This document shows, one piece after another, positions 1 through 8,417 of a stretch of DNA of 64,000 nt. A program made the translations under genes and the position numbers. The notes under the pieces are model-generated. The model had not been told where the DNA came from, did not search any database, and saw nothing but the letters and a program-made list of their open reading frames with translations. Position 1 is the first letter of the stretch, and the number at the start of each line of letters is the position of its first letter. Source of the DNA: Azoarcus sp. KH32C (GTDB lineage Bacteria; Pseudomonadota; Gammaproteobacteria; Burkholderiales; Rhodocyclaceae); assembly GCF_000349945.1 (NCBI RefSeq), contig NC_020516.1, positions 1,860,001 to 1,924,000 on the forward strand. The letters are read 5' to 3'.

Positions 1-326
1 TCCGCCTGGCGACGCTTTCCGGAGCGGTCGTGGTGCCGAGCGAAGCGGTGCAGCAGGGGCCGGAGGGCAACTTCCTGTTCGTGATCGGTGAAGAGAACAA
101 GGTCAGTCCGCGCAAGATCGAGGTCGAGGCGATGTTCGATGGCCGGGCGGCGATCGCGAAGGGGCTCGCGGCCGGCGAGAAGGTCGTCACCGACGGGCAA
201 TTGCGGCTGACGCCGGGTTCGCGCGTGAAGGTGAAGGGGGAGGGGGCCGAGGAGGCGGAAGCTTCCGGCAAGGCGTCCGCCCAGCCCGCGGCCACTGCTG
301 GGGAATCGACCCCGTCGCGCAACTGA
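1..326 (+). CDS. RND efflux membrane fusion protein (C-terminal part)
   Basis: The reading frame is open at the left edge (frame starting at base 3), so only about the last 107 residues are present. It is the C-terminal beta-barrel/membrane-proximal part of a periplasmic adaptor of the HlyD/AcrA type: residues read as a short beta-rich domain with a V-V-P-S-E-A-V strand and a G-E-K-V-V-T-D-G turn typical of the MdtA end. The tail is an alanine/glutamate-rich, low-complexity linker. It ends 9 bp before the RND pump gene, so the two form an operon. The adaptor would link the inner-membrane pump to an outer-membrane channel, which is not encoded in this window. Confidence 0.85.
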   Translation, partial: RLATLSGAVVVPSEAVQQGPEGNFLFVIGEENKVSPRKIEVEAMFDGRAAIAKGLAAGEKVVTDGQLRLTPGSRVKVKGEGAEEAEASGKASAQPAATAGESTPSRN

Positions 327-335
327 GACCGCCGC

Positions 336-3300
336 ATGAATTTGCCCGAATCGTGTATCCGCCGGCCGGTGATGACGACGCTGCTGATGGCGGCGTTCCT
401 GATCTTCGGCGTGATCGGCTACCGCGCGCTGCCGGTGGCCGAACTGCCGTCGGTGGACTTCCCGACGATCTCGGTCACGGCGCAGCTGCCCGGGGCCTCG
501 CCGGAGACGATGGCCGCATCGGTCGCCACGCCGCTGGAAGGCCAGTTCTCGACGATTTCCGGCCTCGACTCGATGACCTCGACGAGCGCCCAGGGGACGA
601 CCTCGATCACGCTGCAATTCTCGCTCGACCGCAACATCGACGCGGCGGCGCTCGACGTGCAGTCGGCGATCTCGACCGCGCTGCGCAAGCTGCCGCCGAA
701 CATGCCGACGCCGCCGTCCTTCCGCAAGGTCAATCCGGCCGACGCGGCAATTTTCTACATCGCGATGTCGTCGCCGACGATGCCGCTGCCGGTGGTCGAC
801 GAATATGCCGAGACCCAGCTCGCGCAGCGTCTATCGACGATCCCGGGCGTCGCCCAGGTGCAGGTATTCGGTTCGCAGAAGTTCGCCGTGCGCGTGCAGG
901 CCAATCCCGACCAGCTCGCGAGCCGCGGCATCGGCATCGACGAACTGCGCCAGGCGCTCGTGCAGAACAACGTCAATCAGCCTGTCGGCCAGCTCGACGG
1001 CAGCCGCCAGTCGCTCGCGATCAAGGACGCCGGCCAATTGACGACGGCCGCCTCCTATCGGCCGTTGATCGTCGCGTGGAAGAACGGCGCGCCGGTGCGG
1101 CTGGAGGAAGTGGCGACGCCGATCGACGGCGTCGAGAACAACCGCATCGCGAGCTGGAACGTCGACAAGCGCGCAATCGTGCTCGCGATCCAGCGCCAGC
1201 CGGGCGCGAACACGGTCGAGACGGTCGATGCGATCAAGCGGGTGCTGCCGTCCTTCCAGTCCAAGCTCCCGGCCGCGATCGAGATGAAGGTGCTGTTCGA
1301 CCGCAGCATCACGATCCGCAACGCGATCGACGACGTGCAGTTCACGCTGATCCTCGCGGGTTTCCTGGTCATCCTCGTGATCCTGCTCTTCCTGCGCAAC
1401 CTGTCGGCGACGCTGATCCCGGCGCTCGCGCTGCCGATCTCGGTCGTCGGCACTTTCGCCGCGATGTCGGTGATGGGCTATAGCCTCGACAACCTGTCGC
1501 TGCTGGCGCTGACGCTGTCGGTCGGCTTCGTCGTCGACGACGCGATCGTGATGCTGGAGAACATCGTCCGCCACGTCGAGGCAGGCGAACGGCCCTTCGA
1601 GGCCGCGATCAAGGGTGCGCGCGAAATCGGCTTCACGATCATCTCGATGACGATCTCGCTGATCGCCGTCTTCATCCCGGTGATGTTCATGCGCGGGATC
1701 GTCGGGCGCCTGCTGCACGAATTTGCGGTGACGATCTGCGCGGCGATCCTCGTGTCCGGCGTCGTGTCGCTGACGCTGACGCCGATGCTCTGCAGCCGCT
1801 ACATCAAGCACGCGGAATCGGAATCGCATGGCCGCGTCTTCCTGCTCTTCGAGCGCTTCTTCGCCGCGCTGCTGGCGGGCTATGAGCGTACGCTGCGCAT
1901 GGCGATGGCGCACCCGCGGGCGGTGCTCGCGAGCTTCTTTGCGACCTTGCTCGCGACGGGCCTGATCTTTGCCAAGGTGCCGAAGGATTTCCTGCCGAGC
2001 GGCGATTCCGGCCAGATCATCGCCTTCACCGAAGCCGCGCAGGACGCCTCCTTCGCCGCGATGGTCGAACATCAGCGCGCAGTCGCCGAGATCGTCGCCA
2101 AAGATCCCGACGTCGCGACCTTCATGTCCTCGGTGGGCGCAGGCGGCGCGCGGCCGACCGCGAACACCGGCACGCTCTTCATCACGCTGAAGCCGCACGA
2201 CGAGCGCAAATCGACGCCGGACGAGATCATCCAGCGCCTGCGGCCGCAGGTCGCGGCGGTGCCCGGCATCAAGGTGTCGATGCAGAACCCGCCCGCGATC
2301 CGGATCGGCGGTCAGGTCACGTCGGCGCAATACCAATACACGCTGCAGGACATCGACCTCGACGAGCTGTACCAATGGACCGGCACGCTGACCGAGAAGA
2401 TCCGCCAGTTGCCGGGCTTCGTCGACGTCAACAACAACCTCAACAACCTGAGCCCGGTCGTCGCGCTCGACATTGATCGGGACAAGCTCGCGACGCTCGG
2501 CCTCACCTACGGCCAGGTCGAGGATGCGCTGCAAAGCGCGTTTTCGGCGCGGCAGGTGTCGACGATCTACGGTTCGACCAACCAGTACCAGGTCATCCTC
2601 GAACTCGCGCCGCGATTCCAGGCGGGGCCGGAGGCGCTGCCGCGTCTGCATGTGCGCACCAGCGCCGGTACGCTCGTGCCGCTGGACGCCGTCGCGCACT
2701 TCAGCCGCAAGAACCAGGCGCTGACGGTGAACCACCTCGGCCAGCTGCCGTCGGTGACGATCTCCTTCAACCTGCTGCCCGGCACCTCGCTCGGCGACGC
2801 GGTGGCGAGGATCAAGGCGCTGGAGCAGGAGGCCGGGATTCCGGTCTCGCTCAACACCAGCCTGCAGGGCACGGCGCAGGCCTTCCAGTCTTCGCTCGAA
2901 GGGCTCGGGATGCTGCTGCTCGTCGCGGTGCTCGTCGTGTATCTCGTTCTCGGCGTGCTCTACGAGAGCTTCATCCATCCGCTGACGATCCTGTCCGGCC
3001 TGCCGTCGGCGGGCCTCGGGGCGCTGCTGACGCTGCTGCTCTTCGGCGTCGACCTCAGCCTCTATGCCTTCGTCGGCGTGATCATGCTGATCGGCATCGT
3101 GAAGAAGAACGCGATCATGATGATCGACTTCGCGCTAGAGCGGCGCAGGCACGAGGGCATGGCCGCGTTCGACGCGATCTTCCAGGCCTGTCTCGTGCGT
3201 TTCCGCCCGATCATGATGACGACGATGGCCGCGCTCGTCGGCACGCTGCCGATCGCGCTGGGGATCGGAGCGGGGGCGGAGGTGCGGCGGCCGCTGGGCC

Positions 3301-3440
3301 TCGCCGTGGTCGGCGGGCTCGTCGTGTCGCAGTTCCTGACGCTGTACCTGACGCCGGTCGTCTATCTCTACCTCGACCGCTTCTCGAAGAGCGGAGACAG
3401 CCGCGCTACCGAGCCGGCAACGGAAGCGGCGGCGAGCTAG
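336..3440 (+). CDS. RND multidrug efflux permease, MdtB/MdtC-like
   Basis: A 1034-residue inner-membrane proton-driven pump, full length for the HAE/RND family. The N-terminus (NLPESCIRRPVMTTLL) and the early periplasmic block (LPGASPETMAASVATPLE) follow the MdtB/MdtC pattern rather than AcrB. The proton-relay aspartate pair in TM4 is at Asp401-Asp402 (GFVVDDAIV). Twelve membrane segments and two large periplasmic loops are expected in the usual order. It follows the adaptor by 9 bp. The substrate is unknown: MdtBC members export bile salts, novobiocin and metal-related compounds, but nothing here fixes which. The stop overlaps by 4 bp the end of the convergent cytochrome gene, so no terminator separates them. 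Confidence 0.93.
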   Translation: MNLPESCIRRPVMTTLLMAAFLIFGVIGYRALPVAELPSVDFPTISVTAQLPGASPETMAASVATPLEGQFSTISGLDSMTSTSAQGTTSITLQFSLDRNIDAAALDVQSAISTALRKLPPNMPTPPSFRKVNPADAAIFYIAMSSPTMPLPVVDEYAETQLAQRLSTIPGVAQVQVFGSQKFAVRVQANPDQLASRGIGIDELRQALVQNNVNQPVGQLDGSRQSLAIKDAGQLTTAASYRPLIVAWKNGAPVRLEEVATPIDGVENNRIASWNVDKRAIVLAIQRQPGANTVETVDAIKRVLPSFQSKLPAAIEMKVLFDRSITIRNAIDDVQFTLILAGFLVILVILLFLRNLSATLIPALALPISVVGTFAAMSVMGYSLDNLSLLALTLSVGFVVDDAIVMLENIVRHVEAGERPFEAAIKGAREIGFTIISMTISLIAVFIPVMFMRGIVGRLLHEFAVTICAAILVSGVVSLTLTPMLCSRYIKHAESESHGRVFLLFERFFAALLAGYERTLRMAMAHPRAVLASFFATLLATGLIFAKVPKDFLPSGDSGQIIAFTEAAQDASFAAMVEHQRAVAEIVAKDPDVATFMSSVGAGGARPTANTGTLFITLKPHDERKSTPDEIIQRLRPQVAAVPGIKVSMQNPPAIRIGGQVTSAQYQYTLQDIDLDELYQWTGTLTEKIRQLPGFVDVNNNLNNLSPVVALDIDRDKLATLGLTYGQVEDALQSAFSARQVSTIYGSTNQYQVILELAPRFQAGPEALPRLHVRTSAGTLVPLDAVAHFSRKNQALTVNHLGQLPSVTISFNLLPGTSLGDAVARIKALEQEAGIPVSLNTSLQGTAQAFQSSLEGLGMLLLVAVLVVYLVLGVLYESFIHPLTILSGLPSAGLGALLTLLLFGVDLSLYAFVGVIMLIGIVKKNAIMMIDFALERRRHEGMAAFDAIFQACLVRFRPIMMTTMAALVGTLPIALGIGAGAEVRRPLGLAVVGGLVVSQFLTLYLTPVVYLYLDRFSKSGDSRATEPATEAAAS

Positions 3441-3826
3441 CGCGGACACTCCTCGGGGGACGCGCTCGCCTGTCGCAGCCACGCGATCAGGTCGGCACGC
3501 TCCTGCGGATCGGAGATGCCGGCGTAGCCCATCGCGGTGCCGGGCACGAAGCGCGTGGGGGCGGCGAGAAAGCGGTCGAGCGTCTTCTCGTTCCAGACGA
3601 TCTTTGAGCGCGCCATCGCCGGCGAATACTCGAAGCCGGGGACGCTGCCTGCCCGGCGCCCGAAGAGGCCGCAATGCATCGGGCCGGTGCGATTGTAGGC
3701 GAGGGCGTGGCAGGCGAGGCAGCGGTCGTAGATCCCCTTGCCGCGCGCCGGGTCGCCCGCCATCGCCGCCTGCGCAGCGGGGGCGGCGAGGAGCGCCACG
3801 AGCACCGCCGTGGCGGTCCGCTTCAT
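3437..3826 (-). CDS. Small periplasmic class I cytochrome c
   Basis: A 129-residue protein with an N-terminal signal peptide (cut near residue 23), one heme site C36-L-A-C39-H40 and a probable axial Met at M99 (PGTAMGY). The spacing GPMHCGLFGRRAGSVPGFEYS matches the cytochrome c2/c550 fold. It should shuttle electrons in the periplasm. Its start overlaps the stop of the ferritin-like gene (ATGA), and both follow an ECF sigma factor gene, so the three are probably co-transcribed. An extra Cys52 beyond the heme pair and a C-terminal Cys may form a disulfide; that is a guess. Confidence 0.88.
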   Translation of the reverse strand: MKRTATAVLVALLAAPAAQAAMAGDPARGKGIYDRCLACHALAYNRTGPMHCGLFGRRAGSVPGFEYSPAMARSKIVWNEKTLDRFLAAPTRFVPGTAMGYAGISDPQERADLIAWLRQASASPEECPR

Positions 3827-4410
3827 GACACGAAGGCCGTCGGCACCGGATTGTCGCCGAGCGCTTGACGCAGGATAGCCCAGTGCATCGCTTCGTCGCC
3901 GAGGATGCTCGCCGCGGCTTTCGCCAGATCGCGATCCTGGAACAGCGGCACCGCGCCGAGGTAGGCGCTGACGGCCCCCTTCTCGAGTCCCGCCGCGAAG
4001 CCGAGCACGTCGTTCTGCGTCTTCAGCTTGTCGGTCGGAAAGTCATAGTGGCTCTTCGCTTCGACCGGCTTGCCGCCGAGCTTGCGCACGGTCGCGGCGA
4101 GCACGTCGGCATGCTCCTTGTGCTGACCCTGGAACTGGACGGCGAGGTCGAGCATGGGCTTCTGCAGCAGGCCGCTGGCGGCCCCCACGCCATACGCGGC
4201 GATGGCTTCGAGTTCGGCGCCCAGCGCGGTGTTGAGGATGCGGACGTCGGCCGATATATCGGTTTGCTTCTTGCCGTAGTTGGCGGCGAGTGCAGGGCGT
4301 CCGGCGAGCAGCGCGACGGTGCCGGCCGACAGCATGGCCCCCGATCCCGTCAGGAAGCGGCGGCGGTTGAGGGTTCGCAGGGCGGAGAAGGGATCGACGC
4401 GGATGATCAT
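3823..4410 (-). CDS. Tat-exported ferritin-like domain protein
   Basis: About 195 residues. The N-terminus has a twin-arginine signal (NRRRFLTGSGA) followed by a hydrophobic stretch, so export in folded form is likely. The mature part is a four-helix ferritin-like domain (PF13668 type), with E-A-I-A-A-Y, H-K-E-H and D-E-A-M-H-W segments placed as di-metal ligands. I chose ATG at 4410 because AAGGAG lies 6 nt upstream; a GTG at 4428 overlapping the sigma factor stop is also possible. Members of this family are poorly characterised. The di-iron centre is inferred. It sits between the sigma gene and the cytochrome c gene with start/stop overlaps, suggesting one stress-response unit. Confidence 0.8.
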   Translation of the reverse strand: MIIRVDPFSALRTLNRRRFLTGSGAMLSAGTVALLAGRPALAANYGKKQTDISADVRILNTALGAELEAIAAYGVGAASGLLQKPMLDLAVQFQGQHKEHADVLAATVRKLGGKPVEAKSHYDFPTDKLKTQNDVLGFAAGLEKGAVSAYLGAVPLFQDRDLAKAAASILGDEAMHWAILRQALGDNPVPTAFVS

Positions 4411-4424
4411 GATGGGCTCCTTGG

Positions 4425-5153
4425 TCACGCGGGGTTGGACTCCCCGGAGGCGGGGAGCGAGGGGGCAGTTAGTGAAGGGGCGGGAAGGCCCAGCCGCGCG
4501 CAGACCTGCGTGACGATGCGGTCGCAGCGTGCACCATCGAAGGCGAAGACGTCTTCGAGCAGCGATCCGAGATGGGCACCGAGGGCGTTGCGCAGCTGGC
4601 CGCGGGCGCGCAGGAAACGCACCTTCGTATTGCCGGACGAGATGCCGAGCGTCGCGGCGGTTTCCTCGACGCTCAGGCCCTCGACGGCGCGTAGCATGAA
4701 GACCGTGCGATAGGCGTCCGGCAGCCCGTCGATCGAGGCCTCGATGAGGCGTCGCAATTCGCTGCGCATCGCGAGCGTTTCCGGCGTTTCGGGAGGGGCG
4801 TCGCCGTCGCCTCCGGCCAGCGTGTCGAGTTCTTCTTCTGTGGCGACCGGCATGTTCCGGCGGCGGCGACGTGCCAAGGCCTGGTTGACGATGATCCGAG
4901 TGAGCCAGGTGGAGAGCTTCGCGTCGCCGCGGAAGCCGGCGAGCGCGCGATGTGCTTCGATGTAGCCGTCCTGCACCGCGTCCTCGGCGTCCGCGTCGTC
5001 GCGCAGGATGCTGCGGGCGACCCGGAACAGGCGACGGTTGTGCTGGCGCATCATGCGCTCGAAGGCGAGGGTGTCGCCGGCGAGGATGCGAGTCACGAGC
5101 GCGGTTTCCGTGGCGGGCTCGGCGTGGGCGACCGGAGGGTCTGAAGGCGACAT
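4425..5153 (-). CDS. ECF-type RNA polymerase sigma factor
   Basis: A 242-residue sigma-70 family protein. Region 2 covers about residues 25-95 (LFRVARSILRDDADAEDAVQDGY) and region 4 about 135-195 (LPDAYRTVFMLRAVEGLSVEE, then TAATLGISSGNTKVRFLRAR). A C-terminal tail of about 45 residues carries two cysteines (CDRIVTQVC). ATG at 5153 has AGGAG 7 nt upstream. No anti-sigma gene is adjacent; the next genes downstream encode a ferritin-like protein and a cytochrome c, which are probable targets or partners. The open frame continues far upstream but antisense to the ABC transporter, so that extension is not coding. Its cognate promoter cannot be read with confidence. Confidence 0.9.
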   Translation of the reverse strand: MSPSDPPVAHAEPATETALVTRILAGDTLAFERMMRQHNRRLFRVARSILRDDADAEDAVQDGYIEAHRALAGFRGDAKLSTWLTRIIVNQALARRRRRNMPVATEEELDTLAGGDGDAPPETPETLAMRSELRRLIEASIDGLPDAYRTVFMLRAVEGLSVEETAATLGISSGNTKVRFLRARGQLRNALGAHLGSLLEDVFAFDGARCDRIVTQVCARLGLPAPSLTAPSLPASGESNPA

Positions 5154-5312
5154 GGCAATCTCCTGTAGTTGCCGATTAGATGAAAGTCCGCGGAGAAAGG
5201 TTACAGCTATGCCGAAAAGATATAATTGCAATTGGGATGCCGCACGGCATGCGACATCGCTCCGAAGCTGCCCGTGAGGGAGGCTGTGAGGGAGAGACCG
5301 GACGGATCGCCT

Positions 5313-6047
5313 ATGACGGATCGGGAACAGCAGGACGCGCCGCCGCGGCCCATCTTCGAGGCGCGCGGGCTCACGAAGGTCTACGAGATGGGCGAGGTGC
5401 GGGTCGAGGCGCTGCGCGGCGTCGATCTCGATCTCTATCCGGGCGAGTTCGTCGTGCTGCTCGGCCCCTCGGGCAGCGGCAAATCGACGCTGCTCAACAT
5501 CCTCGGCGGGCTCGACACGCCGACGAGCGGCAGCGTGCGCTACGGCGACCACGACCTGACCGTCGACGACGATGCGGCGATGACGCACTACCGCCGCGAG
5601 CACGTCGGCTTCGTCTTCCAGTTCTACAACCTGATCCCCAGCCTCACGGCGCGCGAGAATGTCGCACTCGTGACCGAGATCTCCGACGACCCGATGGCGC
5701 CCGAGGGGGCGCTCGCGCTGGTCGGGCTCGCGCAGCGGATGGATCACTTCCCGAGCCAGATGTCGGGCGGCGAGCAGCAGCGGGTGGCGATCGCGCGGGC
5801 CGTCGCGAAGCGGCCGCAGGTGCTGCTGTGCGACGAGCCGACCGGAGCGCTGGACGCGCAGACCGGCGTGATGGTGTTGGACGTCATCGCGCGCGTGAAC
5901 CGCGATCTGGGCACCACGACCGTCGTCATCACCCACAACGCGGTCATCGCCGCGATGGCCGATCGCGTCGTGTATTTCGGCGACGGGCGCGTCGTGCGCA
6001 TCGAGCGCAACGATCACCGCGCGGCGGCCAGCGAACTGCAATGGTGA
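5313..6047 (+). CDS. ABC transporter ATP-binding protein, MacB/LolD-like
   Basis: About 244 residues forming one ATPase domain: Walker A GPSGSGKST, Q-loop FQFYNLIPSLTARENV, signature MSGGEQQRVAIARA, Walker B VLLCDEPTGALD and H-loop ITHN. The FQ-x-YNL and SGGE-QQR features place it with the MacB/LolD/FtsE group that powers FtsX-type permeases. Start choice is uncertain: ATG at 5313 gives the normal N-terminus, but its GGAGAG is about 17 nt away and in-frame GTG codons lie at 5274 and 5286. It overlaps the permease start by 7 bp. With the following two genes it forms a complete periplasm-spanning ABC exporter. Confidence 0.92.
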   Translation: MTDREQQDAPPRPIFEARGLTKVYEMGEVRVEALRGVDLDLYPGEFVVLLGPSGSGKSTLLNILGGLDTPTSGSVRYGDHDLTVDDDAAMTHYRREHVGFVFQFYNLIPSLTARENVALVTEISDDPMAPEGALALVGLAQRMDHFPSQMSGGEQQRVAIARAVAKRPQVLLCDEPTGALDAQTGVMVLDVIARVNRDLGTTTVVITHNAVIAAMADRVVYFGDGRVVRIERNDHRAAASELQW

Positions 6048-8413
6048 GCCTGCGCGCCCTCGACCGCAAACTGTGGCGCGACCTGTGGCACATGCGCGGC
6101 CAGGCGTTCGCGATCGCGCTGGTCGTGATGTGCGGCGTCGGCACCTACGTGATGTTCATCTCGACGCTCGCCTCATTGCGCACGACGCAGGACAGCTATT
6201 ACCGCGAATACCGCTTCGCCCAGGTGTTCGCGTCGCTCAAGCGCGCACCCGAGTCGCTGCGGCAGCGGATCGCGGCGATCCCGGGAGTCGATGCCGTCGA
6301 CACGCGCGTCGTCGCGCAGGTGCGGCTTGAAATGCCGGACTTCGACGAGCCGGTCACGGCGCTGATGGTGTCGCTGCCCGATGCCGGGCCGCACGGGCTC
6401 AATGCCTTGCACCTGCGCGAAGGCCGGCTGCCGCTGCCCGCGCGCGCCGACGAGGTGGTCGTCAGCACGCCGTTCGCGAAGGCGCATGGGCTGCATCCGG
6501 GTGGCCGCTTCGACGCGATCCTGAAGGGGCGGCGGCAGACGCTGCGGGTTGTCGGAACCGCCTTGTCGCCGGAGTTCATCCAGCAGCTGCGGCCGGGCTC
6601 CGCCTTTCCCGACCCGAAGCGTTACGGCGTGATGTGGATGGAGCGCCGCGCGTTGGGGCAGGCTTACGAGCTGGACGGCGCGTTCAACGACCTCGCGCTG
6701 AGTCTGCGCCCCGGTGCCGACGAGCAGGACGTGATCGAGCGCGTCGACGAGCTCATCGACCCGTTCGGCGGCTTGGGCGCCTACGGGCGCGTGGACCAGC
6801 GCTCGCATCGTTTCCTGGGCCAGGAACTGCAGCAGCTCGGCACGCTGGCGAGTCTTTTCCCGACGATGTTCATGGGCGTCGCGGCCTTCCTGCTCAACGT
6901 CGTGATCGGGCGGCTGGTCGCGATGCAACGCGAGCAGATCGCGACGCTGAAGGCCTTCGGCTACGGCAATCTGGCGGTGCTCTGGCATTACCTGAAGCTC
7001 GTCGCGGCAATCGCGGGTGCCGGAGTGATCGGCGGAACGGGCCTGGGCATCTGGCTCGGGAAGCTGCTGTCGGCGATCTACATGGAGTTCTACTACTTCC
7101 CCTTCCTGAAATTCATCCTGCAGCCCCTGACGGTCGTCGAAGCCGCGATGGCGAGCCTGCTGGCGGCTGGCGCCGGCACGGTGATGGCGGTGTGGCGCGC
7201 GGCGCGGCTTTCCCCGGCGCAGGCGATGCGCCCCGAGCCGCCCGCGCACTACCACGAGACCGGGGTCGAGAAGCTCGGCCTGAAGCGTTGGCTGTCGCAG
7301 CCGACGCGCATGATCGTCCGCCACATCCGCCGCCGCGCGCTGCAGTCGGCGGTGACCGTGCTGGGCATCGCGCTCGCCTGCGGCATCATCATGACCGGGC
7401 TCTTCCAGCGCGATACCGTCGGCTACATGCTGAACGTGCAATACGACATGTCGCAGCGCGAGGATCTGTCGGTGAGCTTTACGGACCCGACGGCCTATCG
7501 CGCGCGCTTTGACCTGCTCGGCCTGCCGGGCATCGAGCACGTCGAGGTGTTCCGGGCCGTGCCGGTGCGGCTGCGGCACGGACATCTCGAATACCGGACC
7601 GGTATCCGCGGCGTCGAGCCCGGCGGCGACATCCAGCGCCTGCTCGACGCCGAGCTGCGCCCGGTGCCGCTGCCGCCCGACGGCATCCTGCTGACCGACT
7701 ATCTCGGCAAGATCCTCGACGTCGGGGTCGGCGAGCGCATCGTCGTCGAGGTGCTCGAAGGCGACCGGCCGCGACGCGAGGCGACGGTGGTCGGGCTCGT
7801 GAAGGAGTACCTCGGCGTGTCGGGCTACATGGACCTCGCCGCGCTGAACCGCTTCATGCACGAGGGCCCGACGATCTCGGGCGCGTATCTGTCGGTCGAC
7901 CGCGCACAGCTCGGCCGGCTGTACGAGCGGCTGCGGGAAACACCGCGCGTCGCAGCCGTCGCCGAGCGCGTCCAGGAGATCCGCAACTTCAACCGCATGA
8001 TGGACGAGACGATGCTGTTCTTCACCTACGTCGCCACGGCCTTTGCCGTGATCATCGCGTTCGGCGTGATCTACAACAGCGCCCGCATCGCGCTGACCGA
8101 GCGCGGCCGCGAGCTCGCGAGCCTGCGCGTGCTGGGCTTCACGCGCGCCGAGATCGCCTACATCCTGCTCGGCGAGCTGGGCATCTTGACGCTCGTCGCG
8201 ATTCCGCTCGGCCTGTGGCTGGGCGAGGGCATGTGCTATTACATCGCTCGCACGCTGCAGAGCGATCTGTTCCGCGTCCCGGTCGTGCTCGAACCGCGGA
8301 CCTATGCGTTCGCCGTCACCGTCGTGCTGGTGTCGTCCATGCTCTCGGGCCTTGCGGTCCGGAGGCGGCTCGACCGGCTGGACCTGATCGGCGTGCTGAA
8401 GACTCCGGAGTGA
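6041..8413 (+). CDS. ABC transporter permease with two FtsX domains
   Basis: A 790-residue integral membrane protein. One transmembrane helix near residues 20-42 is followed by a large periplasmic domain (to about 270), then an FtsX core (about 275-400). After a linker a second TM helix, a second periplasmic domain (about 460-640) and a second FtsX core follow to the end. This duplicated layout is that of DUF214-type permeases that act without a membrane-fusion ATPase fusion. ATG at 6041 overlaps the ATPase stop. Such systems move lipids, lipoproteins or amphiphiles across the inner membrane; the cargo here is unknown. The HlyD-like adaptor starts 4 bp downstream. Confidence 0.9.
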   Translation: MVSLRALDRKLWRDLWHMRGQAFAIALVVMCGVGTYVMFISTLASLRTTQDSYYREYRFAQVFASLKRAPESLRQRIAAIPGVDAVDTRVVAQVRLEMPDFDEPVTALMVSLPDAGPHGLNALHLREGRLPLPARADEVVVSTPFAKAHGLHPGGRFDAILKGRRQTLRVVGTALSPEFIQQLRPGSAFPDPKRYGVMWMERRALGQAYELDGAFNDLALSLRPGADEQDVIERVDELIDPFGGLGAYGRVDQRSHRFLGQELQQLGTLASLFPTMFMGVAAFLLNVVIGRLVAMQREQIATLKAFGYGNLAVLWHYLKLVAAIAGAGVIGGTGLGIWLGKLLSAIYMEFYYFPFLKFILQPLTVVEAAMASLLAAGAGTVMAVWRAARLSPAQAMRPEPPAHYHETGVEKLGLKRWLSQPTRMIVRHIRRRALQSAVTVLGIALACGIIMTGLFQRDTVGYMLNVQYDMSQREDLSVSFTDPTAYRARFDLLGLPGIEHVEVFRAVPVRLRHGHLEYRTGIRGVEPGGDIQRLLDAELRPVPLPPDGILLTDYLGKILDVGVGERIVVEVLEGDRPRREATVVGLVKEYLGVSGYMDLAALNRFMHEGPTISGAYLSVDRAQLGRLYERLRETPRVAAVAERVQEIRNFNRMMDETMLFFTYVATAFAVIIAFGVIYNSARIALTERGRELASLRVLGFTRAEIAYILLGELGILTLVAIPLGLWLGEGMCYYIARTLQSDLFRVPVVLEPRTYAFAVTVVLVSSMLSGLAVRRRLDRLDLIGVLKTPE

Positions 8414-8417
8414 GGCA

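Noticed and set aside
831..2978. A 715-codon open frame antisense to the MdtB/C-like pump
   Set aside because: Arg/Asp/His-rich composition typical of the opposite strand of a high-GC gene; the pump gene has clear family motifs.
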